64,000 bases of DNA from Sphaerothrix gracilis (GCF_030405905.1 NZ_JASATW010000015.1:1-64000); one strand, 5' to 3'. Positions 41,326 through 51,724 are shown, counted from the first letter of the stretch. Notes: generated by a model not told the origin, from the sequence alone. Translations and numbers: made by a program.

Positions 41326-44300
41326 CTAGCTAGAAACACTACCGCTTTTGCCACTGGCTAGCGTTTCACCGTTGAGCATTCGCTGAGCCGCATCTAGCAG
41401 CACTTCTTCCAGATAGGGCTTAGTAAAGTAACCGCTAGCCCCTAAGTCCACAGCCATCTGCCGATGTCGGTCAGCACCGCGAGACGTCAGCATGGCAATC
41501 GGAATATCGCTGAGAGCAGGATCCTTCTGCATCCGCGATAGCAGCTCTAAACCATCCATGCGCGGCATCTCAATATCGCAGAACACCAAATCACAGGGCA
41601 ATCCCGATCGCAGCTTTTCCCAGGCTTCCTGACCGTCACGAGCCTGCTCAACTCGGTAGCCCACCTTGTTGAAGCTCATAGACAACAGCTCACGTACCGT
41701 AATGGAGTCGTCTACGATCAGGACGGTCGGTTCTGACTTGGCCGGTTCTGCCGATTCCTCGACTGCGCCTTCATCAAGCTGACTCCACAGAGACGTATTT
41801 GGCTCGCGGCGAACACGTCCCATAGAGAGATCAATCAGCTCTAAAACGTCAGCAATGGGCATAACGCGGCCATCTCCTAGCACCGTGGCTCCGGCAATAC
41901 CCATTGGCTTGGGTACAGGGCCTTCAAGCTGCTTGATCACAATCTCTTGCTCACCGATGACCTGATCTACCTGCAGCGCAATGTGACTGCTGGCGCTCCG
42001 GAGAATAACGATAGAGGTAATTTCGTCGTCTTGATTGCCGCCGTAGATACGGCCACGACCCAGCGTTCGGTTGAACTGAAGCAGTTCCGAAAGCGGTTGG
42101 AACGGCAGCAGCGTATCGCGCCAGAGAATGCAGGTTTGTCCCTGATCGTTCTCTTGCACCCGCTCCTTGGGCACATCCAGCATATCCTCAACCCCGTCCA
42201 TCGGGAAGGCAATCCGGGCCTGATTGCTGATGCAGGTCAGTGCCTTGGAAATACTCAGCGTCAGCGGTAGCCGAATGGTGAAGCTGGTGCCTTTACCGAT
42301 TTCAGAATCAATCGTAATGTTGCCGCGAATCTGGGCTAAATAGGTGCGCACCACGTCCATGCCCACGCCCCGTCCGGCAAAGTCATCTGCCTGGTCACGG
42401 GTACTAAAGCCGGGATGGAACAACAGCTCGTGTACATCATGAACTGAGATAGTGCGGGCTTCAGCGGCTGAAATTAGCCCCTTCTGAACTGCCTTCTCTT
42501 TAACCAAGTCAGCATCAATGCCCGCGCCATCATCTGCTACATAAATAACCGTCTGGTTCCCCTGATAAAAAGCCCGAACGGTAATTTGGCCCTCTCGCGG
42601 TTTGCCCTGAGCTTCTCTGACTTCTGGCGGCTCAATCCCGTGAGTGATGGCATTGTTGACCAGATGGGTCATGGGGTCGTAGAGCTGCTCTAGAATCATT
42701 TTGTCAATGAGCGTGTCGCGCCCTTCTACGACTAGGCGAGCTTCCTTACCGCACTTGACCGAAATGTCGCGCACCGCTCGCGGCAAGCGATCGGCGGTCT
42801 GCGCAAAAGGCACCATGCGGGCTTTGTTTAGACCTTCCTGAAGCTGAGTTGTTACCTGACGGAACTGGCGTGTCACCTGATCTGTTGACTCGATTGTGTA
42901 GCCAATGTCAGAAGCCGATTCTCGCACCCGCACAATCAGCTCAATCATCTCTTGCGAGAGGGTATGGAAGCCGGTGAAGCGATCCATCTCTAGGGCATCA
43001 AAGGTAGCACCCGTTGAGTGGCTGGAGGTTTCTTCTGGGCGACGGCTACCGGCTAGCTGATAGCTTTGACGGCTCGAAATCAGAGAGCTTTCCAGCAGCG
43101 ATCGCTCATAGAGATCGCGCATTCGCTGCCCTACATCGTTGAGCTGCTGTACCTGAGCCATCAGATTATCTAAAAACTGACGCAGCCGCTCTTGATCCTG
43201 TTCTAAAGTATTGCGGTTGACAACCAGCTCTCCCACCAGATTGCTGAGATTGTCCAAGTGCTTGACCGAGACGCGCATCGTCTGCTCGCCTAGCATACCG
43301 CCGCCCCGTCTAGTCGGACGCCGCGATCGCTGAGGCGCAGACCTCATAGCAGCTGAGCCGCCCCCACCCAGCGTCTGATCGGCTTCTTCTAAAAGTCGCT
43401 CCAAGTCCTCAAATTCATTGCCGTTCTCTTCTGGCTCACCAACAGCTTCTGCAGCTTCTGCAGCCGCATACTCGCTGCTATCAGCTTCAGATTCATCGCC
43501 TAGAAGAGCTTCCAAATCAGCAAAGTCATCCTCCGGCGCTGCAGCTTCAGCAGACAGATCGGTTGTAGACTCTAGGTCAGCCGATGAGGACGGCTCATCT
43601 AGGAGAGCCTCTAGATCGCCAAAGTCAGCCTCTACCTCAGAACCGTCTAGCTCAGAAACGACGGCTTCCTCTGCTGAGACAGCCTCTCCCTCTAGCAGAG
43701 AGTCTAGATCAGAGAAATCCTCGCTATCGGATTCATCAGGCCCTGGCTGCGGCTCTAAAATTTCATCAGCCAGCGAGTCCGAGGTGATAAAGTCTGCATC
43801 AGCCGCTGCAGCTAAGGTTGTTGCTGCAGCTAAATCATCAGCCGCAACATCTGTTAAGGCGCTGTCTGTGTCAGGTTCCTCCCAGTCTGCCGTCTCTATT
43901 TCAGGTTCATCCGGCAGGAGATCGAGATCCTCTAATGTAGCTTCAGACGCCATCTGATTTTGCTCAAACTGAGGATCTAGCCCCGCTGAGTCATCCACCT
44001 CTAGATCAAAAGCAGCGTCTGTCTCCGATAGCTCAATTGGGTCTCCAAGCTGGTCAAAGTCATCTGCGCTGGCAGTATCGGTCTCGCCCACATCAGAGAT
44101 TTGATCAAACGGCTCATCTATTTCCGAGGAAGTTAGGTCTGACTCCGCCTCGAACAAATTATCCAAATCGCTGTCGCTTTCGGCTTCCTGTTCTGGCGTT
44201 GCCCACAAGTCGTCATCTAGAGCCTCTGCCGTTGATAAATCCGTCTCGGCAGACTCATCAGCCGTTAGATCAAAAGGCTCATCGAGCAAACTATCTAGCT

Positions 44301-47300
44301 CAGTCGAATCAGATTCAGGTTCGTCGAGGTCGCCAAGATCGTCTAGGCCATCAAGCAAATCGTCCCCATCTGTCGAATCTGTAGCTGATGGTGTTGGGGT
44401 GTCTTCTGGACTCTCCAGCGAGTCGTCTAGTAGACTATCTAACTCGGTCTGTGAGGTTTCAGACTGCTGCCAGTCGTCCTCAAAGCTGGCTAATTCTGGC
44501 TCATCTCCGAAGAGATTATCGAGCGACTCCCCACTCTCCTCAGGGATGTCTGACAGAGCGATCGCATCTAAATCGCCATCGCTATCTGGAGCTGTTTCAG
44601 CCTCAGTGCCGAACAAATCATCCAAGCTATCTGTACTAGCTGACGGATCTAAATTTTCATCATCCAGCGAGAATTCGACAGCTTCTAATTCAGTCTCAGA
44701 ACTCTCAGATGTTTCAAACAGGTCGGTTAGGTCTTCATCACCGGCAGCTTCAGCCTCATCAACGAACAGGCCAGAAAAGTCATCTAGGGGAGCGGAGTCT
44801 GAGGCTGCCAAATCCAGCTCATCTGTGCTCTCCGTTTCTTCAAACAGCCCCGATAGACTCTCATCGGTGTCGGCCACCTGAATTTCTGTACTGTCAGCAT
44901 CTTCTACCTCGTCATCAAACATAGATGAGAAGTCTTCAGTTTCTGCGTCAAAATCAGACAAATCCTCCAGTTCAGAATCAGCAACTGCCTCATCTGAAAC
45001 TTCAAACGCTTCAACGGTGAAGTCTAAATCATCTGGTCCCTCGGCTGATTCAGCCTCAGCCGAATCATCTGCTACACCCAAGTCAAAGATCAGCTCGTCT
45101 GTCGCTGATGTCACAGGCTCCTGGCTGGCAGCTTCTTCACTCTCACCAAAATCTAGAGTGAACTCCTCTGCGTCACTGCCATTGCCAATGTCGCTAAAGT
45201 CCAACTCATCGTCTGACTCGGATGGGGCCGCCAAATTGTCAAAACCTGAATCATCGCTGTCAAAGGTTGCACCCAGCTCATCTAAGTCTGCTGAGGACGA
45301 TTCGCTCTCAGACAGCAAGTCATCAAAGTCAAGGTCTTCTGATGCTGCGGCTGCCGCCGTCGGCGCTGAAGCGTCCGCTAAATCCGCCTCTAGATCAAAA
45401 TCTAGATCAGCAGCTTCATCGGCATCTTCGGCCAAAATATCCGACTCATCGGTCAGCGACCAGTCCTGCTCTAGCTCTAAGTCTTCTGCCTCTGACGAAC
45501 TTTCTTCACTGACCGAGTTTTCGGCGAACAGAGAATCCAGGGCTTCATCATCTGATTCAGCCGCAACTTCTGGCATCTCAAATGCGAGGTCTAAGGATGT
45601 CTCTGGTTCATTTGGTCCTTCCCAGGGATCGCTAACTGGCTCTAAATCGAAGGAGGAAGCTTCAGAGTTGTCTGAGTCAAGGCCGGTCGATGCATCATCG
45701 TCTGCCCACAGATCGCTAGATAGATCGTCTGCCGCGATCGACGCATCAGCTTCAGAAACTACAGCGTTTTCTATAATTTCTGCGCTCTCTAATAAGTCAA
45801 CTTCATCTGCCGGCTCAGCCGACTCATTCGCCCCAGTCTCATCACTAGACTCGATCGCAAAAGTCTGATCGAAATCGGCGTCAAAGTCAGCAGCCGTAGC
45901 AGCGGCGGCAGGCGCTGGCGTTAAGCCGACAGCATCATCCCCCTCGAACTCGTTAAAAAAGTCATCTAGCTCATCTAATCCTCCCGTTGGCGGCACAGAC
46001 GAGCGAGTAGGGGGAGCTGCCCCTGGAGTTAAGTCGGGTGTAAGGGTAGATTCAGCCGGATCGCTGCCAGCGGCTTCGGCTTCGTCATCAAACATCCCAA
46101 GCAAATCGGAGACATCAGACTCGGCTGAATCAGAAATAGTTTCTCTCGGCTCAGCTTCATCGGAGGTTAGCTGCTCTGGCTCATCCCCAAACAGATCTCC
46201 CAGATCATCTGTCACAGCCAGATCTTCAGCCTGATTGTCAGCGGGAGTCTCCGCTAGCAAATCAGAAAAATCGTCATCGGCGATATTCACATCTAGCGCG
46301 TCTGCCTCGCCAGCAGAGATTTCATCTGCCACTTCTTCTTGCCAAGATGTGTCTAGCCTATTGGCATCTCCTTCAAACAGATCGGCTAAACTGTTCAGCT
46401 CTGCCATCCCCATTTCCGGGCCGTTGTGAAGGGCAGACCGAACGGGAGGAGCCTCTATTGGCTCTAACAAAATCTCAGGAGTGGGCAAATCGCTAGGGGT
46501 GTTGCTTGAGTCTGCCAATTCATGCTGGGGCGGCTCATCTGCCGCAGAAGATGCCAGAGACTCCTCAAAATTCAGCTCATCAGCCGGATCCGCCGCAGCG
46601 CCAAATAGATCGCCTAAATCATCTCCACTATCTGAAACGTCATCATCGCTCAGCAAGTCCTCTAAGGCCGCTGATTCATCTAGCGATAAGACATCGTCTG
46701 GCAGCATCTGCTGCAGTCCATCGGAGACGCCCACTTCAGCCGCACGACCAGATAAAACAAGGTCTTGCCCCTGTTTAAGATCTTTAATCACGACCGGAGC
46801 CAAATCCCGATAGGTATTGTCCTCATTGGCGATCGCGGCTTGAGCTGACTTGACCAAATCGCACCAGTTAACCAGGTCAAACTGTTCGCCAATCCGGCTG
46901 AGAGAGTTACAGACTTCCTGAAGCTGGTAGCGGGTAGCCGACGAGTCCTGCTGCTTAAACAGCTTGAGCATGTCCCGCAGGGAGCTAGGCACGTCGCTCT
47001 TGAAAACTAAATCTAGGGCGCTCTGTTCGGCATGGCTGGTAGCCGCAGCGGGCGGGCGGCGGGCGGCGGGCGCAGCAGCAGGGGACTCTGGGGCGATTGC
47101 GCTTTGCTGAACTAGACTGTTGAGATGCTCATCTAGCTGACCAAAAACCGGCTCCACGTTGGTCATAATTTCCTGAGCCTTGTCCTCAGTCAGGCCAAAA
47201 GGCCCCTGAAGCTGCTCCAGAAGCTCCTGCAGGGCATCGAAAACCTGAAGACACATGGTTTCCAAAGCGCGATCGACGCGAACTGGCGACTCCTTCAAAA

Positions 47301-47526
47301 TTTTGAAATAGTCTTCTAGACGATGAGAGGCCCGCTGCATACTCTCAATGCCCAGCATCGCCGCTCCGCCTTTCACCGAATGCGCGGCTCGAAAAACCTC
47401 GTTTGCCATCTCCGGATCGGCAATGGTGGCCTGAAGATTCAGCAAGCCCTGCTCGATGGTATTGAGGTGGTCTTTAGCCTCCTCAATAAAGTAGCCCATG
47501 ATTCGCTGTTGTTGTTCTGGCAACAT
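41326..47526 (-). CDS. Giant CheA-type hybrid histidine kinase (PilL-like) with ~1,100-residue acidic linker
   Basis: A 2,066-residue chemotaxis kinase. Domain order: HPt (residues 1-110; phosphorylatable His49 in FRAAHSVKGGAAMLG), a second helical segment to about 275, an extremely acidic Asp/Glu/Ser region (about 275-1375), P3 dimerisation (from TMRVSVKHLDNLSNLVGELVVNRN), a HATPase (about 1600-1750; N box THLVNNAITHGIEP, GxG box DDGAGID, G2 box GRGVGMDVVR), CheW-like regulatory domain (about 1760-1915) and a C-terminal receiver (Asp near 1983 in FCDIEMPRMDG). It is the last gene of the pil/tax operon and should phosphorylate the neighbouring PatA-type and CheY proteins. The linker is built of repeated DLDxLFGDEPE-like units. 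Confidence 0.92.
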   Translation of the reverse strand: MLPEQQQRIMGYFIEEAKDHLNTIEQGLLNLQATIADPEMANEVFRAAHSVKGGAAMLGIESMQRASHRLEDYFKILKESPVRVDRALETMCLQVFDALQELLEQLQGPFGLTEDKAQEIMTNVEPVFGQLDEHLNSLVQQSAIAPESPAAAPAARRPPAAATSHAEQSALDLVFKSDVPSSLRDMLKLFKQQDSSATRYQLQEVCNSLSRIGEQFDLVNWCDLVKSAQAAIANEDNTYRDLAPVVIKDLKQGQDLVLSGRAAEVGVSDGLQQMLPDDVLSLDESAALEDLLSDDDVSDSGDDLGDLFGAAADPADELNFEESLASSAADEPPQHELADSSNTPSDLPTPEILLEPIEAPPVRSALHNGPEMGMAELNSLADLFEGDANRLDTSWQEEVADEISAGEADALDVNIADDDFSDLLAETPADNQAEDLAVTDDLGDLFGDEPEQLTSDEAEPRETISDSAESDVSDLLGMFDDEAEAAGSDPAESTLTPDLTPGAAPPTRSSVPPTGGLDELDDFFNEFEGDDAVGLTPAPAAAATAADFDADFDQTFAIESSDETGANESAEPADEVDLLESAEIIENAVVSEADASIAADDLSSDLWADDDASTGLDSDNSEASSFDLEPVSDPWEGPNEPETSLDLAFEMPEVAAESDDEALDSLFAENSVSEESSSEAEDLELEQDWSLTDESDILAEDADEAADLDFDLEADLADASAPTAAAAASEDLDFDDLLSESESSSADLDELGATFDSDDSGFDNLAAPSESDDELDFSDIGNGSDAEEFTLDFGESEEAASQEPVTSATDELIFDLGVADDSAEAESAEGPDDLDFTVEAFEVSDEAVADSELEDLSDFDAETEDFSSMFDDEVEDADSTEIQVADTDESLSGLFEETESTDELDLAASDSAPLDDFSGLFVDEAEAAGDEDLTDLFETSESSETELEAVEFSLDDENLDPSASTDSLDDLFGTEAETAPDSDGDLDAIALSDIPEESGESLDNLFGDEPELASFEDDWQQSETSQTELDSLLDDSLESPEDTPTPSATDSTDGDDLLDGLDDLGDLDEPESDSTELDSLLDEPFDLTADESAETDLSTAEALDDDLWATPEQEAESDSDLDNLFEAESDLTSSEIDEPFDQISDVGETDTASADDFDQLGDPIELSETDAAFDLEVDDSAGLDPQFEQNQMASEATLEDLDLLPDEPEIETADWEEPDTDSALTDVAADDLAAATTLAAAADADFITSDSLADEILEPQPGPDESDSEDFSDLDSLLEGEAVSAEEAVVSELDGSEVEADFGDLEALLDEPSSSADLESTTDLSAEAAAPEDDFADLEALLGDESEADSSEYAAAEAAEAVGEPEENGNEFEDLERLLEEADQTLGGGGSAAMRSAPQRSRRPTRRGGGMLGEQTMRVSVKHLDNLSNLVGELVVNRNTLEQDQERLRQFLDNLMAQVQQLNDVGQRMRDLYERSLLESSLISSRQSYQLAGSRRPEETSSHSTGATFDALEMDRFTGFHTLSQEMIELIVRVRESASDIGYTIESTDQVTRQFRQVTTQLQEGLNKARMVPFAQTADRLPRAVRDISVKCGKEARLVVEGRDTLIDKMILEQLYDPMTHLVNNAITHGIEPPEVREAQGKPREGQITVRAFYQGNQTVIYVADDGAGIDADLVKEKAVQKGLISAAEARTISVHDVHELLFHPGFSTRDQADDFAGRGVGMDVVRTYLAQIRGNITIDSEIGKGTSFTIRLPLTLSISKALTCISNQARIAFPMDGVEDMLDVPKERVQENDQGQTCILWRDTLLPFQPLSELLQFNRTLGRGRIYGGNQDDEITSIVILRSASSHIALQVDQVIGEQEIVIKQLEGPVPKPMGIAGATVLGDGRVMPIADVLELIDLSMGRVRREPNTSLWSQLDEGAVEESAEPAKSEPTVLIVDDSITVRELLSMSFNKVGYRVEQARDGQEAWEKLRSGLPCDLVFCDIEMPRMDGLELLSRMQKDPALSDIPIAMLTSRGADRHRQMAVDLGASGYFTKPYLEEVLLDAAQRMLNGETLASGKSGSVSS

Positions 47527-47684
47527 CGCGGTTTCCCCCTACGTGCTTGCTATATTCTTCGGCCCCAGGCGGTTAAAACGATTGTATCTGGCCTACCAAG
47601 ATTCTCCATGCTGCTAACGGACGTGAAGTAAAAGCCTAATGGCTCCAATCTAGCGAATCTAGACAAGGACAAGGTACTTTAGCG

Positions 47685-50531
47685 TTAAGCCCCTCGCGTA
47701 TCCTCTGGCTCGACCTTGAATCGCTCTACAGAAGTGAGCAAGTCGCGGGCAACCCCGACTAGATTTTGCAGCGAGGCGGATACCCGCTGCGCTTCCTGCG
47801 AAGTCTCTTGGGCCGTCAGCTCAACTGACTGCATAACCTGAGCGACCGCGCGCGAAGTCTCCGTCTGCTCAACCGTATCGGCGGTGATTGAACGCACCAG
47901 CACGTCAATGCGGTTAGATACCTGAATAATATCTTCCAGCGATCGCTTCGCCTGCTCTGCCAGCCGCGTTCCTTCAATGACCTGCTGCGTTCCTTCCTCC
48001 ATCGCCGTCATGACGCCGCTGGTTTCACTTTGAATCTGCAGGACGATTTGCTCAATCTCTTTAGAAGCTTTGGCAGCGCGATCGGCTAGCTGCCGAACTT
48101 CGTCGGCTACAATCGCAAAGCCGCGACCGGCCTCTCCGGCGCGAGCTGCCTCAATGCTGGCATTGAGGGCTAGGAGGTTCGTCCGCGACGCAATCTGCGA
48201 AATCAACGCCACAATCTTAGAAATTTCCTGGGAAGACTCGGCTAAGCGCTTTACCTTGCGAGTGGTTTCCGCCACCGTTTCGCGAATCTCTAAAATACCG
48301 GCTACAGTCCGCTCGACTGCTTCTCCCCCTCGCAGAGCCGTAGACGAAGCCGAACGGGCTACGTCCTCTGCCTCACGCGCGCTTTCGGCCACCCGCTGAA
48401 TCGAGTCCGTCATGACCTGTACTGAGTTTAGGGTGACGGCTAGTTCCTCCGCTTGGCGCAGCGCATCTGAGGACAAGCTGCGGGCAAACACCTCATTTTC
48501 AACTGAGCCTTTACTCACCTGTCGGGCCGCCACGCTCACCTGCTGCACAATCTCCCGTAGGTTTTGAATCGTCAGGTTGAAGGAATCAGCCACCGCACCC
48601 AGCACGTCTGGAGTGACTTCTGCTTGAACCGTGAGATCACCTCTGGCTGCGCCTTCCACGTCATCTAATAGACGAATTACCTGGCGCTGCAGGTCTTCTT
48701 TAGCTTGCTCCTGTTCCTGCGCTTTGCGCTGAGCCTCGCTGGTGGTGGTTAAGATCCCCCGGGCCATCTGGTTGAAATTGTGGGCAAGCTGGCCTAAATC
48801 ATCATCGGTATAGACAGCAGCTCTAGCTCCCAGATTGCCCTGAGAAACCAGCTCAAACTGCTGCTTCAAGTTAGCAACTGACTGCTTGACCCGCCGATTG
48901 GCCAGATAGCCCATACCCAGAGCCGCACCAAAGCTAGCCACTCCGGCTGCGCCAACCATCGAAAATCGATACAGGGGAGAGGCAACCGCCGTTGTTCCCT
49001 CTTGATTGGCGCGGCTATCAAAGCCAAAGTTGACAAAAGCCACCGCTAAAGCTGAAACAATGCCAGCAGCACCCGCTACTAGCAGACGCTTTGTATCAAA
49101 CGAAGCATTTTCTACCGGCGCTAGCCATCCCTGTTCGACAGTTGGCTTGATTTCTTCTTCAGAGTCTTCCGCAGCAAAGACAGGCAGCGCCTCTGCATCG
49201 CTGGAAAGGCCCGAAATACCGAAGACTTCATCGTCATCGCTGATGGCAGCAGATTCTCCACTGTCAACTAAGTCAAACCCAGAGCCGTTGCTGCTGAGTC
49301 TCTCGTCGCGTCCTAGCCCAGACGAGCCCACTGAGGGACTGGTAAATCCCGCTGAGCTATCCGAAAGCTCGAAGTCAGGCAGGCTGCCTAGATCATCGAA
49401 TTCATCAAACTCGTCTAGAAAATCGACATTGCTCTGATCGCTGTCTAGCTCTTCAGAAAAGCTGGTAGAGGCCCCGTTTTCGGAAAAATCCTCGCTAAAG
49501 TCCTCGTAGTCGCTGTCTATATTAGGAGGAGCAGTGTCTGGCGAGGCGACGAAGGTCATATCTTCCGACCCATAGGCTGCCGGTGGCGAATAGTCTGCCT
49601 CGACTTCTACCTCTGAAAAATCGCCTGATTCAGATTCAGGCCCCGGCATGAATAACGTTTGCTCATCTTCATGGCCTTGATGCTGCGGTTCGTCGTAGGC
49701 ACTGCTGTGAGGCGCGGCGCTAAAAGTTGTTTCCTCACCCCGCAGCTCCTCTGTGAAGTCTTCGCTAGCAAACCCCTCTGAATAGCGACCGTCATCTTCA
49801 AAGGCCGGAAAAGGCGAATCAGAGTCATCGAATAAGTCTGCGTCAAAATCTGGCTCATCAGCGGCTGGACTATCCACAAAGACATCTGGCTGGCTGGCCG
49901 CGAACGGATCTCCGGCCTCCGTCTCTCTGGCTTCTTCGTCTGGACTAGCGGCGAACGGATTGTCAAAGTCATTGAAGTCACTTTCCGGACTGGTATCTAG
50001 CTCATCAAACTGAGCCTCCGTACCGACTGCGAACGGATTGACTTCATCCGGTTCTGCTTCTAGAGAATTAGCAAATGGATCGCCTGACTCTTCAAAGCTC
50101 TCTAAATCTAGGTCAGCAAAGTCCAAATCTGAATTGAGCAGTTCTTCATTATCGTCTGTGCCCGTAGCCGATTTTGCACCGCTGTCGCTTTCAACGACAT
50201 CGGCTAGATCATCGTCGTTGAGAAACGAATCTTCGACGGGGTCGGCTGGGTCGCTGGAGAATTGGCTGGCATAGGCCAAACCATTGTTGGCGTAGTCTAC
50301 GAACTCTGGATCGGAGGTCAACTGCAAAACTGACTTGTACTGATCGCAGGCCATTTCATACTGCTGGAGGCCATAACAATAGATATGCCCTCGCAGTAGG
50401 AGCACGTTAGGATCGCTGGGATACTCCTCTGCTAGCTGATCAATAGCAGTTGCTGCTTCTTCGTAGCTGCCCTGCATATAGGCTCTCTCAGCTTTCTGAT
50501 ATGCTTGAGAGTAGTCTGTGCCTGAAGCCAT
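47685..50531 (-). CDS. Methyl-accepting chemotaxis protein (PilJ-like) with N-terminal TPR and acidic segment
   Basis: A 948-residue chemoreceptor. The N-terminus (residues 1-95) has tetratricopeptide-like helices, YQKAERAYMQGSYEEAATAIDQL and PNVLLLRGHIYCYGL. An acidic Asp/Glu/Ser-rich segment fills roughly 105-470. Two transmembrane helices follow, near 481-505 and 522-543, with only a short loop between, so there is no large periplasmic sensor. Then come a HAMP region (about 545-640) and the signalling helices with IASRTNLLALNASIEAARAGEAGRGFAIVADEVRQLA. Input may therefore be through the cytoplasmic N-terminus. It corresponds in position to PilJ of cyanobacterial phototaxis clusters and would couple via CheW to the giant kinase. 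Confidence 0.88.
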   Translation of the reverse strand: MASGTDYSQAYQKAERAYMQGSYEEAATAIDQLAEEYPSDPNVLLLRGHIYCYGLQQYEMACDQYKSVLQLTSDPEFVDYANNGLAYASQFSSDPADPVEDSFLNDDDLADVVESDSGAKSATGTDDNEELLNSDLDFADLDLESFEESGDPFANSLEAEPDEVNPFAVGTEAQFDELDTSPESDFNDFDNPFAASPDEEARETEAGDPFAASQPDVFVDSPAADEPDFDADLFDDSDSPFPAFEDDGRYSEGFASEDFTEELRGEETTFSAAPHSSAYDEPQHQGHEDEQTLFMPGPESESGDFSEVEVEADYSPPAAYGSEDMTFVASPDTAPPNIDSDYEDFSEDFSENGASTSFSEELDSDQSNVDFLDEFDEFDDLGSLPDFELSDSSAGFTSPSVGSSGLGRDERLSSNGSGFDLVDSGESAAISDDDEVFGISGLSSDAEALPVFAAEDSEEEIKPTVEQGWLAPVENASFDTKRLLVAGAAGIVSALAVAFVNFGFDSRANQEGTTAVASPLYRFSMVGAAGVASFGAALGMGYLANRRVKQSVANLKQQFELVSQGNLGARAAVYTDDDLGQLAHNFNQMARGILTTTSEAQRKAQEQEQAKEDLQRQVIRLLDDVEGAARGDLTVQAEVTPDVLGAVADSFNLTIQNLREIVQQVSVAARQVSKGSVENEVFARSLSSDALRQAEELAVTLNSVQVMTDSIQRVAESAREAEDVARSASSTALRGGEAVERTVAGILEIRETVAETTRKVKRLAESSQEISKIVALISQIASRTNLLALNASIEAARAGEAGRGFAIVADEVRQLADRAAKASKEIEQIVLQIQSETSGVMTAMEEGTQQVIEGTRLAEQAKRSLEDIIQVSNRIDVLVRSITADTVEQTETSRAVAQVMQSVELTAQETSQEAQRVSASLQNLVGVARDLLTSVERFKVEPEDTRGA

Positions 50532-50573
50532 TTGCCTTCTCCTGCCAGTGCAAATACCCTAATCGTCATCAGT

Positions 50574-51104
50574 TTAAGCTGCCCACCGGGCTGAGCGCAG
50601 AATTGCCACCTGATCTAGCAGCCGGAGCGTGCGGTCATGGTTGGGATCGGCTACCCACTCCCCTCGCAAAAAGGGAGCCATTGCGTCCGGATAGTTTCTA
50701 GACACTTGGATCTCTTCGATATCTAGCCACTCTGTGCCAACAATCCGGTTAACGGCTAAGCCTAGCATAGTTCCTTGATCTTCGACAGCAATCACGGGAA
50801 TTTCTGAGCGATCTGTGTTGAGAGGGGCACCATAGCCTAGAAATTGACCTAGATCGGCAACCCAAATGACCCGTCCCTGCTCGTTCAGGGTGCCAAGTAA
50901 CAAGGGAGAAACATTAGGAACAGGGGTGATTCGATCGGGAGGTTGCTCGATAATGCGCCGGATTCCGGTTGCGGGTAGGGCAAACTCTTCTCCCGACGAA
51001 ATATAGAAGCGCAGATGCAGTTCACCTTCCGGAGTTTCAAGCTCTTGAAGCTCCGGTGCCTGATCCTGGCCGCGACCCGTTTGGAAATCTGGATTTCCTA
51101 CCAT
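50574..51104 (-). CDS. CheW-like coupling protein
   Basis: A 176-residue CheW-domain protein. After a 30-residue polar extension it shows LHLRFYISSGEEFALPATGIRRIIEQ, TPVPNVSPLLLGTLNEQGRVIWVADLGQFLGYG (core with the GxxNxxGxxxxVxDLG pattern) and DQGTMLGLAVNRIVGTEWLDI. It should bridge the MCP to the giant CheA kinase. Position between the CheY and MCP genes matches the PilI slot of other cyanobacterial pilus taxis clusters. Gaps are 42 bases to the MCP and 35 to CheY. Confidence 0.88.
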   Translation of the reverse strand: MVGNPDFQTGRGQDQAPELQELETPEGELHLRFYISSGEEFALPATGIRRIIEQPPDRITPVPNVSPLLLGTLNEQGRVIWVADLGQFLGYGAPLNTDRSEIPVIAVEDQGTMLGLAVNRIVGTEWLDIEEIQVSRNYPDAMAPFLRGEWVADPNHDRTLRLLDQVAILRSARWAA

Positions 51105-51139
51105 AGTTCAGCGAATTATACCTATTATTTAGCTTGGCA

Positions 51140-51505
51140 CTATCCCCGGAGCAACTGCTTGACCGTTCCTACCAGTTCGGTTGGCTGAAAAGGTTTGGCA
51201 ATATAAGCATCTGCGCCCTGCTTCATCCCCCAGTATCGATCAAACTCTTCTCCTTTAGACGAACACATCACAACGGGTACGTTCTGAGTCATGGGATCTG
51301 CCTTAATCCGACGACAAACCTCATACCCGTTCATTTTAGGCATAACAATGTCAAGCACAATTAAATCTGGCGGATGACTTTGGATCCACTCTAAAGCTTC
51401 AACTCCATCACTAGCAGCCGTTACTTTCAGGCCGCTTTTTCTCAGCAGATCCGTAATCATCTCCCGCTGAGCAGCGCTGTCTTCTACCACTAGAACTGTG
51501 CTCAT
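51140..51505 (-). CDS. CheY-like response regulator (PilH-type)
   Basis: A stand-alone 121-residue receiver. VLVVEDSAAQREMITDLLRKSG gives the acidic pair, Asp52 in DLIVLDIVMPKMNGYEVC is the phosphoacceptor, and the conserved Ser and Lys lie in VVMCSSKGEEFDRYWGMKQGADAYIAKPF. No output domain, so it acts by protein contact, as PilH-type regulators do at type IV pili. It is 35 bases ahead of the CheW gene in the operon. Confidence 0.93.
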   Translation of the reverse strand: MSTVLVVEDSAAQREMITDLLRKSGLKVTAASDGVEALEWIQSHPPDLIVLDIVMPKMNGYEVCRRIKADPMTQNVPVVMCSSKGEEFDRYWGMKQGADAYIAKPFQPTELVGTVKQLLRG

Positions 51506-51724
51506 CTTTCCACAACCCGTTGATAACCCTTATAGGGAGAAAATGCCACCACTCTTTAGCCGTTCGCAGGGATGTTCAACAACCAAGGCTCGCTAGGCGT
51601 GCCCTGTGACTAATAAGGTACCCCTAAATCTACGGATTGCTAAATTTTTCCCTAAAATTCTCTAGACGGGTACTGGCTACCGAGCGATCGCTTATCTGGG
51701 CTCACCCAAGCTAGTCGGGCAGGC

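Noticed and set aside
45017..45868. Plus-strand frame of 283 codons inside the CheA gene
   Set aside because: It is the reverse strand of the acidic linker; its Ser/Lys-rich, repetitive product follows from the Asp/Glu/Ser codons on the other strand.
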